From positions 62,001-126,000 of the forward strand of contig NZ_AQQU01000003.1 in NCBI RefSeq assembly GCF_002210105.1: a stretch of DNA of 64,000 bases. The letters run 5' to 3'. The notes below the pieces were generated by a model, which saw only the letters and a program-made list of their open reading frames with translations, was not told the DNA's origin and searched no databases. Every line of letters starts with the position of its first letter. The stretch's first letter is position 1. Positions 9,352 through 18,712 of the stretch are shown one piece after another. Made by a program: the position numbers and the translations under genes. The DNA is from Oceanicola sp. 22II-s10i (GTDB lineage Bacteria; Pseudomonadota; Alphaproteobacteria; Rhodobacterales; Rhodobacteraceae).

Positions 9352-9996
9352 TCAATCCTTTGCCAGACCCTCGACCAGAGGCACGAAACGGACCGGGCTC
9401 AATTCGTCGTATTCCAGCCCGGTCTCCGTCCGGCGGACGCGGATCAGGCTTTGAACCGTGTCGGACTGTCCGACCGGCAGCACCATAATACCGCCAATCT
9501 TCAATTGCGCCAATAGGGGGCCGGGCGGGTCTTCGGCCGCTGCGGTCACAATGATGCGGTCAAAGGGGGCCTGATCCCCCAGACCGTGTGATCCGTCGCC
9601 GACAATCGCGGTAATGTTGTTGAGATCGAGCGCGTCGAACACCTCGCGCGCGGCCTGCACCAGCGGGGCGTGGCGGTCGATGGTGTAGATGCGGCGGGCC
9701 AGCTGGCTGAGCACTGCAGCCTGGTAGCCCGAGCCTGTGCCGACCTCCAGAACCTTGTCCCGCGGCTGCACGTTCAGCGCTTGCGTCATCAGCCCCACGA
9801 CCGAGGGCTGGGAAATCGTCTGGCCGCAGTTGATCGGCAGCGGCGTGTCGTCATAGGCGCGATCGGCAAAGATGCCCCGGACGAAGGCGCCCCGGTCGAT
9901 CTTTTCCATCGCCGTCAGCGTGCGCATGTCCGTCACCCCGCGCGACCGCAGGGTGTAGAGGAACTGCATCTTCCGTTCGGCGATCTCGTCCGTCAT
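9352..9996 (-). CDS. pcm: Protein-L-isoaspartate O-methyltransferase
   Basis: 214 residues. The SAM-binding motif [18 protein letters not shown] lies at about 80-97, and the N-terminal RGVTD..L.AM..I.RG.FV pattern is typical. It repairs isoaspartyl residues in aged proteins in the cytoplasm. Its ATG overlaps the surE stop (ATGA), and the nlpD-like gene follows 75 bases downstream. Confidence 0.95.
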   Translation of the reverse strand: MTDEIAERKMQFLYTLRSRGVTDMRTLTAMEKIDRGAFVRGIFADRAYDDTPLPINCGQTISQPSVVGLMTQALNVQPRDKVLEVGTGSGYQAAVLSQLARRIYTIDRHAPLVQAAREVFDALDLNNITAIVGDGSHGLGDQAPFDRIIVTAAAEDPPGPLLAQLKIGGIMVLPVGQSDTVQSLIRVRRTETGLEYDELSPVRFVPLVEGLAKD

Positions 9997-10775
9997 TCGA
10001 TGGTCCTGAGCCGGTCCAGCATGTCATGTGCGGTCAGATCCGCCCGCATCGGCGTGACCGAGATATAGCCCTCGAGGTTCGCATGGGCATCCGATCCCGG
10101 CAGCGTCGGTATCTGCTGGTCGCCGCCCTTGATCCAGAGGAACTTCCGGCCCGAGGGGGCATAATGCGGTTCGGTCGAAAAGCGGGTGTTGCGGCGGAAG
10201 CCCTGCGTCGTCACCCGCGCGCCCTTGACCTTGTGGGCGGGCATTGGCGGGAAATTGACGTTGTAGAACAGCCGGTAATCCCCGGTGTCCTCGGGCTGTG
10301 CCGCGAGGATGGAGGCGATCAGCGCCGCGCCATGTTCCGCCGCCGCCTCGAACGGGTCGTCGATCTGGTAGTTCTCGGGCCCGAGATACTGGGACAGGGC
10401 AAACGAGGGGATGCCCTGCAGCGCGCCTTCCATGGCCCCGCCGAGCGTGCCGGAGTAGAGCGCGTTCTCGGCCGAGTTGTTGCCCTTGTTGACGCCGGAC
10501 AGGATCAGGTCGACCGGCCCGCCGTCCACCACGTCGTGCAGCCCGGCCAGCACGCAGTCCGCGGGCGAGCCTTCGGCGGCAAAACGGCGCGTGCCGAGTT
10601 TCGAGACCATCATGGGATGCGTGTAGGAGATCTTGTGCGCCACGCCCGACTGTTCGAAGGCGGGCGCGACGGTCCAGACCTCTCCATCCGGCCCGGCGAG
10701 CGTCGCGGCGATGCCTTCCAGCGTCTTCAGGCCGGGGGCGGAAATGCCGTCGTCGTTGGTGATGAGAATGCGCAT
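9993..10775 (-). CDS. surE: 5'/3'-nucleotidase SurE
   Basis: 260 residues starting [15 protein letters not shown], with the metal-binding Asp pair at 8-9; the LSGVNKGNN segment carries the conserved Asn. SurE removes phosphate from nucleoside 5'- and 3'-monophosphates in stationary phase. It is the first gene of the surE-pcm-nlpD group. The ribosome-binding site upstream is weak. Confidence 0.96.
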   Translation of the reverse strand: MRILITNDDGISAPGLKTLEGIAATLAGPDGEVWTVAPAFEQSGVAHKISYTHPMMVSKLGTRRFAAEGSPADCVLAGLHDVVDGGPVDLILSGVNKGNNSAENALYSGTLGGAMEGALQGIPSFALSQYLGPENYQIDDPFEAAAEHGAALIASILAAQPEDTGDYRLFYNVNFPPMPAHKVKGARVTTQGFRRNTRFSTEPHYAPSGRKFLWIKGGDQQIPTLPGSDAHANLEGYISVTPMRADLTAHDMLDRLRTIE

Positions 10776-10859
10776 GTCGCCCGCCCTTTTTTCTTTCCCC
10801 GATGAATAGGCGAGGGGCGGCGCGGTCGCAAGCGGATGGGGCAGGCCGGGGGACCGGCC

Positions 10860-11501
10860 CTAGCCGAGTGTGGCCAGAAGGCGCGCGGCCTCGTCGAAGG
10901 GCTTCGCCAGCTTTTCCCGGTCCTCGCCGGGATGGAACCGTGCGCGCAGCGCCGTCGCCATCGGCGCGGGCGTCGCGACGTGGACCTGTGGCCCGGTCGA
11001 CACGGTTTCCAGCGCCCAGGCCCGCGCCAGCGCGATCTGCGCCCGCTTGGAGGCCCCGTAGGCGCCGTGGAACTTCAGATCGGCCGCCGGATCCTCGAAG
11101 AACAGCGCAGTGCCGTCGCGGCCCAGCAGGGGCGCGACATAGGGGATCAGGATGCCGGTGGCGGTCACGTTGGTCGCCAGCGTCTTGTCCCAGTCCTTGG
11201 CGTCGATGAACGCGGCGGGCGTGAGCGGCGGCACATGGATCGCCGTATGCGCCCAGATCGCCACGCCGCCCCAGCGGTCGTGGATCGACCGGCAGAGCTG
11301 CGCCATCGCGTCCCGGTTGGTCACGTCCATCGGCGCCAGCGTCGCCTGACCGCCCTTCGCGCGGATGCGGTCGTCGAGCTCTTCCAGCCCGCCCACGGTG
11401 CGGGCGACGGCGACGATGTGATGGTCGGGCGCCAGTGCTTCGGCCAGGGCTGCGCCAAGGCCGCGCGACGCGCCGGTGATAAGGGCGATGCGGTCAGTCA
11501 T
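10860..11501 (-). CDS. Short-chain dehydrogenase-like protein lacking the catalytic serine
   Basis: 213 residues with the Rossmann motif TGASRGLG (9-16) and the active-site pair Tyr148/Lys152 in GAYGASK. The residue normally a Ser about 13 before the Tyr is in an FFEDPAAD stretch, with no Ser nearby, and the usual NNAG motif is replaced by WAHTA. Redox activity on an ordinary substrate is therefore doubtful, though nucleotide binding seems intact. The start at 11501 is chosen at the ATG directly before the beta-1 strand. Confidence 0.8.
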   Translation of the reverse strand: MTDRIALITGASRGLGAALAEALAPDHHIVAVARTVGGLEELDDRIRAKGGQATLAPMDVTNRDAMAQLCRSIHDRWGGVAIWAHTAIHVPPLTPAAFIDAKDWDKTLATNVTATGILIPYVAPLLGRDGTALFFEDPAADLKFHGAYGASKRAQIALARAWALETVSTGPQVHVATPAPMATALRARFHPGEDREKLAKPFDEAARLLATLG

Positions 11502-11533
11502 GCCGCGCGGTGTGAGCGGAATTCGCGGCGGCG

Positions 11534-11893
11534 TCAAGCGCCGGGAATGGTCAGCCGCTTCGCGATGCCCGCACTGGCGATGACGATGCTGTCGTCGGCG
11601 ATGGCGACGACCGGTGCGCCGGTCACCTTGTCGCCCACATGCACCGTCAGGGTGCGTCCGTTCGGCAGCCGCAGCAGGGCCGAGCGGCTGGCATCGCTGC
11701 CGAAGACACCCAGCACCAGCGGTTCGGTCGGATCATAGGTCACGGTCTGCGTCGCCTCGCGGCTCACGTCGGCCGAGACGGGCAGATCGGGCGCATCGCC
11801 GCCACGGGTCGAAACATGGGCCTGGGGCGCGGGGGTCGTGTCCAGATCATCGGGCCGCGCCCGCGGCCTGAGCGAGGATTTCAGAGCGTTCAT
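11534..11893 (-). CDS. Small GspC/PilP-like protein
   Basis: 119 residues. The second half (PLVLGVFGSDASRSALLRLPNGRTL...VGDKVTGAPVVAI) resembles the homology-region domain of GspC/PilP proteins that bind secretin partners, but no signal peptide or membrane helix is seen and no secretion genes flank it. Start at 11893 has AAGGTG upstream; longer in-frame starts exist. The function is not known. Confidence 0.6.
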   Translation of the reverse strand: MNALKSSLRPRARPDDLDTTPAPQAHVSTRGGDAPDLPVSADVSREATQTVTYDPTEPLVLGVFGSDASRSALLRLPNGRTLTVHVGDKVTGAPVVAIADDSIVIASAGIAKRLTIPGA

Positions 11894-12047
11894 GTCGGGG
11901 GTCACCTTGTTCGCCGGGCACCTGTTTTCCCGGTCGCGGCGGCCTGCTACAGCGTCGCCGCGCCGCAGGAAACCCGTCATTTCCCGGGGTGGCGACGTTT
12001 CGCCGCCTGTCCCGGTCATATCGGCAGGAACTTACCGTTCCCTTGCC

Positions 12048-12404
12048 TCAGCTGCCGATTTCGGCCCGTCTGAGCGCAACAATGCGTGAGATCAAATCGT
12101 CCGGCACACTCAGGTCCCACGGGACCCGAAGCGTTCCGCCCTGGGCCGTCATGCCGTCCGGCAGGTCGCTGACACCCGCCAGCGTGCTCCCGGAATGGGG
12201 GTAGATCGCGTAATGCGCCTTCCACGCCGCATAGCCCATCACGACCTTGCCGCCGGGCAGGCGGAAACCGGGCATGGCGTAGGAGATGACCTCGACCGCG
12301 TCGGGCACCTGAGCGGCGATCCGACGCCGCAGGTCGTTCAGACATGCGGCGCGGTCCGGGGGCAGGGTGGCGAGATAGGCGTCGTGATCCGCGGGCGCGG
12401 TCAC
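12048..12404 (-). CDS. DUF1801 / YdhG-type iron-chaperone-like protein
   Basis: 118 residues, fitting the DUF1801 fold also found in frataxin-like Fra/YdhG proteins: a helical N terminus (YLATLPPDR...LRRRIAAQVPDAVEVISYAMPGF) then PGGKVVMGYAAWKAHYAIYP. It starts with GTG overlapping the purF stop (GTGA), so it is probably translated by coupling to purF. An iron-handling role would suit the Fe-S-containing PurF, but this is only a guess from context. Confidence 0.75.
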   Translation of the reverse strand: MTAPADHDAYLATLPPDRAACLNDLRRRIAAQVPDAVEVISYAMPGFRLPGGKVVMGYAAWKAHYAIYPHSGSTLAGVSDLPDGMTAQGGTLRVPWDLSVPDDLISRIVALRRAEIGS

Positions 12405-13885
12405 TCCGCCGCCTTCAGCTCGAAGCCCTTCTCGATCATGTCGGCGGGTTCGATCGGGTATTCGCCCGAGAAGCAGGCGTCGCAATACTGCGGGCACTTG
12501 GCGTTGCGGCCCCCGGCCTCGCCGACGGCGCGATAGAGCCCGTCGAGCGAGATGAACTTGAGGCTGTCCACCGCCAGATGATCGCGCATCTCGTCCTCGG
12601 ACATCGTCGCCGCCAGCAGTTTTTCCCGCTGCGGCGTGTCGACGCCGTAGAAGCAGGGCCACGCGGTCGGCGGGCTCGCGATGCGGAAATGCACCTCGGC
12701 CGCGCCGGCATCCAGGATCATTTCCTTGATCTTGCGGCTGGTGGTCCCGCGCACGACCGAATCGTCGACGAGGATCACGCGCTTGCCCTCGATCAGCGCA
12801 CGGTTGACGTTCAGCTTCAGCCGGACGCCCATGTTGCGGATCTGTTCGGAGGGTTCGATGAAGGTCCGGCCCATGTACTGGTTCCGGATGATCCCCATGC
12901 CGTAGGGAATCCCCGACTCGTGCGCGAACCCGATGGCCGCCGGCGTGCCGCTGTCGGGCACCGGGCAGACGAGGTCCGCGTCGACCGGTGCCTCGCGGGC
13001 CAGCTCCACGCCGATCTGGCGGCGGGTCTCATAGACCGACCGGCCACCGAGGATCGAATCCGGGCGGCTGAAGTAGACGTGTTCGAAGATGCAGAAGCGG
13101 GGCGCCTGCGGGCGGAAGGGGCGGCGGCTCTCGATACCCTTGTCGGTGATGACGACCATCTCGCCCGGCTCGATCTCGCGCACGAAATCCGCGCCGATGA
13201 TGTCCAGCGCGCAGGTCTCGGACGACAGGACATAGCCGTCGGCGACCTTGCCCAGAACCAGCGGCCGGACGCCAAGCGCGTCGCGCACGCCGATCAGCTG
13301 CGTCGCGGTCATGGCGACGACGGAAAACGCGCCCTCGACCCGGCGCAGCGCGTCCTCCATCCGTTCCGGCAGGCCCTTCTGCAGGGACCGGGCCATAAGG
13401 TGGATGATGCATTCGCTGTCCGACGAGGACTGGAAGATCGAGCCGCGTTCGATCAGTTCGCGCCGCAGGGCGTCGGCATTGGTGATGTTGCCGTTGTGCG
13501 CGATCGCCGCGCCGCCCATCGAGAATTCGCCGAAGAAGGGCTGCACGTCGCGGATCGCCGTCTGGCCCTTGTTGCCCGCCGTCGAATAGCGGACGTGGCC
13601 GATGGCGATGGTGCCCGGCAGCGTGTCCATGACCGACTGCGAGGTGAAGTTGTCGCGGATGTAGCCCATCCGGCGCGCCTGGTTGAAGCCGAGCTGGTCG
13701 TCATGCACCACGATCCCGCCGGCTTCCTGCCCGCGATGTTGCAGTGCGTGCAGGCCGAGCGCGGTAAAGCTCGACGCATCGGTCGTGCCGATCACGCCAA
13801 AGATGCCGCACTCTTCGTGCAGCTTGTCGTCATCCCACGGGTGGCCGGGCCATGACTTCGGGGTTTCGGGCGAGGAGGTGGACAA
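12401..13885 (-). CDS. purF: Amidophosphoribosyltransferase
   Basis: 494 residues. The glutaminase domain starts at Cys26 (ECGIFG) after a 25-residue leader that would be removed to expose the nucleophile. The PRPP motif VILVDDSVVRGTTS is in the second half and CPQYCDACFSGEYP near the C terminus fits the Fe-S form. It makes phosphoribosylamine from PRPP and glutamine, the first committed step of purine synthesis. The DUF1801 gene overlaps its end. Confidence 0.97.
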   Translation of the reverse strand: MSTSSPETPKSWPGHPWDDDKLHEECGIFGVIGTTDASSFTALGLHALQHRGQEAGGIVVHDDQLGFNQARRMGYIRDNFTSQSVMDTLPGTIAIGHVRYSTAGNKGQTAIRDVQPFFGEFSMGGAAIAHNGNITNADALRRELIERGSIFQSSSDSECIIHLMARSLQKGLPERMEDALRRVEGAFSVVAMTATQLIGVRDALGVRPLVLGKVADGYVLSSETCALDIIGADFVREIEPGEMVVITDKGIESRRPFRPQAPRFCIFEHVYFSRPDSILGGRSVYETRRQIGVELAREAPVDADLVCPVPDSGTPAAIGFAHESGIPYGMGIIRNQYMGRTFIEPSEQIRNMGVRLKLNVNRALIEGKRVILVDDSVVRGTTSRKIKEMILDAGAAEVHFRIASPPTAWPCFYGVDTPQREKLLAATMSEDEMRDHLAVDSLKFISLDGLYRAVGEAGGRNAKCPQYCDACFSGEYPIEPADMIEKGFELKAAE

Positions 13886-14010
13886 GGGGCAGCTCCGAAT
13901 CCGTTCGCGTCTGTCCCCTAGTTAAGCCTTTGTGCCCCGAGTGTCACGAAAGGATCACAGAGTGTTGTCACCCTTTTGCCGCGGCGCGGCAAAGATGCCG
14001 GTCCGTCGGC

Positions 14011-14199
14011 TCAGGCGGTGCGGGCAAAGCCGAACGGACGCAGGATGAGCCGGCGCAGCCAGCCCGCGGGGGCGGCAGCCGCGCTGCGGCCGAGGCTGTG
14101 CGCCTGTTCGCTGCGCATCATGCGGCTGCGCGCGATGTAATAGGCGGTGTCGATCGAGCCGTCGGGGCGGGTGCGGATGTCTTCGAACTGGTGGTCCAT
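14011..14199 (-). CDS. Small conserved-looking protein of unknown function
   Basis: 62 residues: MDHQFEDIRTRPDGSIDTAY, then YIARSRMMRSEQAHSLGR and a basic C-terminal stretch (WLRRLILRPFGFAR). A clear AGGAG ribosome-binding site precedes the ATG, which supports a real gene. It is divergent from the winged-helix/hydrolase fusion gene across about 140 bases. No family is recognised. Confidence 0.65.
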   Translation of the reverse strand: MDHQFEDIRTRPDGSIDTAYYIARSRMMRSEQAHSLGRSAAAAPAGWLRRLILRPFGFARTA

Positions 14200-14342
14200 G
14201 ATGGGTCTCCTTCTGATGTGACACCATCCTGCGCCCCATTGCCGACCGGCGCTTGAAGACCGCCTTCTGAAACCCTTGAGATACCCCTGATTTCGCAGGG
14301 TTCCGGCTTGAGAAACTCGGAAACCGCGCCTTAACTGGTTCC

Positions 14343-15551
14343 ATGATCTACCGTTTCGCAGATTGCGCGCTGGATACGGAGCGCCACGAACTGACCCGCG
14401 CAGGCGGGCCGGTGCATGTGGAGCCACAGGTCTTTGCCCTGCTGCGCCTGCTGGCCGAGGGCGGCGGGCGGCTGGTCACGCGGGACGAGATGGTGGCGGC
14501 GGTCTGGTCCGGCCGCATCGTGTCCGAGGCGACGATCAGCGCGCGGATCAACGCCGCGCGGGTGGCGGTCGGGGATGACGGTCAGCGGCAGGCGGTCATC
14601 CGCACGGTGGTGCGGCGTGGATTGCAGCTGGCGGTGCCGGTGGAAACGGGGGCCGGGGATGCCGGGCCGGGGCAGGCGACCGCAATAGCGCGACCGGTCG
14701 AAAGCGCGCATCAGGTGGTGCGGATCACCCGGTCGGCCGACGGCACCGGCATCGCGTGGGCCAAATCGGGCGAGGGACCGCCGCTGCTGCGGGCCGGGCA
14801 CTGGCTCTCGCATCTGGAGCTCGACTGGCAGAGCCCGGTCTGGCGCCCGCTGATCGACCGCTTCGGGGCGACCCGCTCGCTCTATCGCTACGACCCGCGT
14901 GGCACGGGCCTGTCGGACCGGGACTGCGGGCCGCTGACGCTGGACGCCTTCGTCGCGGACATGAAGGCGGTGGCGGATGCGGCGGGTCTGGACCGGTTCG
15001 CGCTCTATGCCGTGTCACAGAGCGTGCCGGTCGGCATCGCCTTCGCCGCGCGCTACCCTGACCGGGTCAGCGCGCTGGTCCTGCACGCGGGCTTTGTCCG
15101 TGGCGCGGCGGTGCGCGACCGCGAGGAGGGGACGGCGCTGTCCGAAACCTTCCTCAGCCTGATCCGCAATGGCTGGGGCACACCCGGCAGCGCCTTCATG
15201 CGCGCGTTTTCCTCGCTCTTCCTGCCGACGGGCACGGCCGAGCAGATCGACAGCTTTCTCGACATGCAGGTCCAGTCGGCCACGCCCGAGTTCGCCGAAC
15301 GCCTGCGCCGGGCGATCAACGAACTGGATGTCCGCGACCTGCTGGCCGATGTCCGCTGTCCGGCGCTGGTCAGCCATGCGCGGGGCGACGCCGCGCAGCC
15401 CTTCGATCAGGGGCGGGCACTGGCGTCGGGGATCCCGGACGCCCGCTTTGTCGCGCTGGACAGCCCGTCACACATCATCCCGCCGCAGGAACCCGCGTGG
15501 GAGGCGGTCATGTCCGCCATAGAGGAATTTCTGGCCGAGCAGGGGGCCTGA
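14343..15551 (+). CDS. Fusion of OmpR-type winged-helix DNA-binding domain and alpha/beta hydrolase
   Basis: 402 residues. Residues 1-100 are a CadC/OmpR winged helix (HVEPQVFALLRLLAEGGGRLVTRDEM...IRTVVRRGLQL). About 125-400 is an alpha/beta hydrolase with RYDPRGTGLSD, a putative nucleophile Ser225 and a C-terminal His in DSPSHIIPP. The nucleophile elbow reads AVSQSVP, lacking the usual Gly on both sides. It may be a transcription factor whose hydrolase-like part binds or cuts a small ligand. No membrane segment is seen. The minus-strand cvpA-like gene follows, convergent. Confidence 0.85.
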   Translation: MIYRFADCALDTERHELTRAGGPVHVEPQVFALLRLLAEGGGRLVTRDEMVAAVWSGRIVSEATISARINAARVAVGDDGQRQAVIRTVVRRGLQLAVPVETGAGDAGPGQATAIARPVESAHQVVRITRSADGTGIAWAKSGEGPPLLRAGHWLSHLELDWQSPVWRPLIDRFGATRSLYRYDPRGTGLSDRDCGPLTLDAFVADMKAVADAAGLDRFALYAVSQSVPVGIAFAARYPDRVSALVLHAGFVRGAAVRDREEGTALSETFLSLIRNGWGTPGSAFMRAFSSLFLPTGTAEQIDSFLDMQVQSATPEFAERLRRAINELDVRDLLADVRCPALVSHARGDAAQPFDQGRALASGIPDARFVALDSPSHIIPPQEPAWEAVMSAIEEFLAEQGA

Positions 15552-15553
15552 GA

Positions 15554-16105
15554 TCAGGAACAGGCGCCGACGAGGCGTTCGTACTGTTCGGTGATCCAGC
15601 CAAGTGCGCGGGTCGGATCCTCTTCCTCGATCCGGCCGGTCAGCTGGGCGAACACCTGTGCCGAACGGCTGTCGTCGACCATCGTGATCTGCTGCGAGGT
15701 CAGCACGGTGTCGTAGACGAAGAAGGCGATGGCGACCAGCAGCACACCGCGCGCCGCGCCGAAGAAGAACCCGAGCGCCTGGTCCAGCCCGCCGAGGACG
15801 GTACGCTGGACGAGCGAGGAAAAGAGCGGCGTGAACAGCGAGGCGATGACCAGCGCGACCGCGAAGACGGCGGCAAAGGCGGTGATGATCGACAGTTCGC
15901 AGCTGTCCGCGATGAAGTCGCCGATCACCGGCACTTCCTTGACCAGCGGCTGGACCTGCGGCGCAAAGATGAAAGCCAGAACCGCCGCGACGACCCATCC
16001 GGCGATCGCCATGACCTCGCGCAGGAACCCGCGCGAATAGGCGAGGATCGCCGACAGGATGATGACCGCGGCGACGACGCCGTCGATGATCGTGAAACCT
16101 TCCAT
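15554..16105 (-). CDS. CvpA family inner-membrane protein
   Basis: 183 residues with four hydrophobic helices and the family's N-terminal pattern (DGVVAAVIILSAILAYSRGFLREV). CvpA-like proteins are inner-membrane proteins linked in E. coli to colicin V and to envelope stress tolerance. It lies just downstream of radA on the same strand (31-base gap), so the pair is probably co-transcribed. Confidence 0.9.
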   Translation of the reverse strand: MEGFTIIDGVVAAVIILSAILAYSRGFLREVMAIAGWVVAAVLAFIFAPQVQPLVKEVPVIGDFIADSCELSIITAFAAVFAVALVIASLFTPLFSSLVQRTVLGGLDQALGFFFGAARGVLLVAIAFFVYDTVLTSQQITMVDDSRSAQVFAQLTGRIEEEDPTRALGWITEQYERLVGACS

Positions 16106-16136
16106 TCGCCTGCTCCCCGGCCGCCAGTGGTGCGGA

Positions 16137-17504
16137 TCAGCCCGCGCCGAAAATCTCGCCCACGAAAGCGGTGAGGTCTGACATACGCGTCACTGTCATC
16201 CCGCTTTCACCGCCCGGCTTGCCTCCGGCCGGTGCGATGGCCGAGGAAAAACCAAGTTTCGCCGCTTCTTTCAACCTGTTTTCCGTCTGGGACACCGGAC
16301 GCAGTGCGCCGGACAGGGAGATTTCGCCAAAAACGACACAGTCTGCGGGCAGCGCGGTGTCTTCTCGGGCGGAAAGTAGCGCCGCGGCCACAGCCAGATC
16401 CGCCGCCGGCTCGCCGATCTTCATGCCGCCGGCGACGTTCAGATAGACGTCGAGGCCGGCAAAGGGGATGCCGCAGCGGGCCTCGAGCACCGCGAGGATC
16501 ATCGCCAGCCGCCCGCCGTCCCAGCCCACGACCGACCGGCGCGGCTGCGAATGCGGGGTGGGGGCGACGAGGGCCTGAAACTCCACCAGAACCGGCCGCG
16601 TGCCCTCGATCCCCGCGAAAACGGCCGAGCCGGGCGCGGGCTGGCCGCGTTCGGACAGGAACAGGGCCGAAGGGTTGGTGACTTCGCTCAGCCCGCCGCC
16701 GGTCATCTCGAAGACGCCGATCTCGTCCGCCGGCCCGAAGCGGTTCTTGACCGCGCGCAGGATGCGGAACTGGTGCCCGCGCTCGCCCTCGAAATAGAGC
16801 ACCGTGTCGACCATGTGCTCGACCACGCGGGGACCGGCGATCTGGCCCTCCTTGGTGACGTGACCGACAAGGATCACCGCCGACCCGCGTCGCTTGGCGA
16901 AGGCGGTCAGCTCGTGCGCCGCCGCGCGGACTTGGCTGACGGAGCCGGGGGCGCTGTCGACGCTGTCGGACCACATGGTCTGGATCGAATCGACCACCAC
17001 GAGGTCCGGCCTGAGCTGGTCCAGCGTGGTCAGGATGTCGCGCAGCACCGTCTCGGCGGCCAGCTGTACCGGCGCGTCGGTCAGGCCAAGCCGTTCGGCG
17101 CGCATGCGGATCTGTCCTGCCGCTTCCTCGCCCGAGATGTAGACGACCTTGAGCCCGGTCCCGGCGAACCGCGCGGCGGCCTGCAGCAGCAGCGTGGATT
17201 TCCCGATCCCCGGATCGCCCCCGACGAGGATGGCCGAGGCCGGCACCAGCCCGCCGCCCAGAACGCGGTCCAGTTCGCCCATGCCGCTGGCGGTGCGAGG
17301 CAGGGGCGCCTCGCGGGTGCTGAGGTCGGTCAGGTCGATCGCCCGGCCGCGCGCAGTCCCGAGCGATGTCTTGCCCGAAGCGGCGGAGAGCGGTGCTTCC
17401 TCGACGATCGAGTTCCATGCGCCGCAGGCGTCGCACTGGCCCGACCACTTGGTGTGGACGGCGCCACAGGCATTGCATGTGAAGGAGGTTGTCGCGCGGG
17501 CCAT
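16137..17504 (-). CDS. radA: DNA repair protein RadA
   Basis: 455 residues. An N-terminal zinc finger (Cys10, Cys13, Cys24, Cys27) precedes a RecA-type ATPase with Walker A GDPGIGKS (96-103), the KNRFG motif typical of RadA, and a C-terminal Lon-like domain (GMKIGEPAADLAVAAALLSA). RadA promotes branch migration in recombination. Full length for the family. The ATG follows a weak ribosome-binding site. Confidence 0.97.
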   Translation of the reverse strand: MARATTSFTCNACGAVHTKWSGQCDACGAWNSIVEEAPLSAASGKTSLGTARGRAIDLTDLSTREAPLPRTASGMGELDRVLGGGLVPASAILVGGDPGIGKSTLLLQAAARFAGTGLKVVYISGEEAAGQIRMRAERLGLTDAPVQLAAETVLRDILTTLDQLRPDLVVVDSIQTMWSDSVDSAPGSVSQVRAAAHELTAFAKRRGSAVILVGHVTKEGQIAGPRVVEHMVDTVLYFEGERGHQFRILRAVKNRFGPADEIGVFEMTGGGLSEVTNPSALFLSERGQPAPGSAVFAGIEGTRPVLVEFQALVAPTPHSQPRRSVVGWDGGRLAMILAVLEARCGIPFAGLDVYLNVAGGMKIGEPAADLAVAAALLSAREDTALPADCVVFGEISLSGALRPVSQTENRLKEAAKLGFSSAIAPAGGKPGGESGMTVTRMSDLTAFVGEIFGAG

Positions 17505-17570
17505 GGCCGCTTCTTGCCCCGGCGGGCGCGGACGGTCAATCGCGCAGCGACGTCCCGCCCGGCGTCCGGA

Positions 17571-18578
17571 TCATTCGGCGGCGGGTTTCGTCATGCCGAT
17601 GACGTTCAGGCGCTGCTGGCCGGTGAGCGGCGGAAAGTCCTCCGCATCGGCATGTTCGTCCTCGTAGCTGTCCAGTTCATAGCCCGACAGCTTCATCGCA
17701 TCGGCCAGCGAGGTGACACGCTCGGCCTCTTTCCTGCGGACGCGCGCGGGGGCAGGGGCAGCGACGACCGGTGCGGCCGGAACCGGTGTCGGCACGGCAC
17801 GCGGTTTCCTGTCCTGCTGCACGTCCTTCTGGACGGCCGCAGCGACACCCATGCCTAGTTCGGGCAGCAGGTCGTCCAGTTCGGCCAGCATCCGGTCCAG
17901 CTGCGACCGCGCGATGCTTTCCTCCATCTCGACGGCATCGAGCCAGCGGCGCAGGTCGTTGGTGATCGCCTTGGCCGTGTCGAGACGGTCGTTGAACTGT
18001 TCGATCTCTTCCTGACGTTGTTTCAGGAAGGTCCGCGCGCGGTTCACTTTTTCCTCGGAATAGATCGACGCCAGTTCGTGGCTGACCTGGCTCATCTGCG
18101 CCGCGGCCTCGAGGATCTCGGGCTCCAGCCCGTCGAGGTCGGGGTGGTCGCGCAGGAATGCGATGCGTTCGCGGACGGCATCGAATTCGTGGCTCATGCG
18201 GAACACGCCTTCGCGGTCGGCGGCATGGGCCTTGTGATAGGCATGGGCGACGTCGTGCATCGAGATGTGGAAGTTCCGGTGCGAGGTTTCCAGCGCCATG
18301 ATCCGGCCGTTGGAGGGGACGAAGCTGCACAGCCCGATCGCCAGCACGGTCAGACCGATCAGCGCCCACATACCCGCGCCTTCGACCGGTGCGCCGTTCC
18401 ACGCAAGTGCCAGTTCGGGCCAGGGCAGAACACCGAAGGCACAGAGCAGGGTGACGGTGACGAGGGAGAGTGCCAGCAGCGCCAGCGCCGCGGTGGCGAG
18501 AGGTTGCACAATGCGCGTTGCCAGAAGCGCGGGCGTGCCCTGCCGCGGTGCCGTCACACCGTTCCGTGTCGTATTCAT
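17571..18578 (-). CDS. Two-helix membrane protein with long coiled coil
   Basis: 335 residues. Two hydrophobic helices (about 25-47 and 70-88) are followed by a long alpha-helical, Glu/Arg/Gln-rich region (about 100-235) with coiled-coil character, a Pro/Ala/Val linker and a conserved-looking tail ending GQQRLNVIGMTKPAAE. Its homologues are sometimes labelled DNA repair protein in Rhodobacteraceae, but nothing in the sequence supports a repair activity. The start at 18578 is the first ATG before the membrane segment. Confidence 0.75.
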   Translation of the reverse strand: MNTTRNGVTAPRQGTPALLATRIVQPLATAALALLALSLVTVTLLCAFGVLPWPELALAWNGAPVEGAGMWALIGLTVLAIGLCSFVPSNGRIMALETSHRNFHISMHDVAHAYHKAHAADREGVFRMSHEFDAVRERIAFLRDHPDLDGLEPEILEAAAQMSQVSHELASIYSEEKVNRARTFLKQRQEEIEQFNDRLDTAKAITNDLRRWLDAVEMEESIARSQLDRMLAELDDLLPELGMGVAAAVQKDVQQDRKPRAVPTPVPAAPVVAAPAPARVRRKEAERVTSLADAMKLSGYELDSYEDEHADAEDFPPLTGQQRLNVIGMTKPAAE

Positions 18579-18712
18579 ATCCTGTCGCCCCCTGCAGACT
18601 CGCAAACCATGACCGGCAAAAAACCGCGAATCGGCGTCTTTCTGCCGATTAGTTAACACAGGTTTTCGGATTTGGTTCCGTCCGGTCCGTCACTTGGCTC
18701 TGCGCCAAGCGC

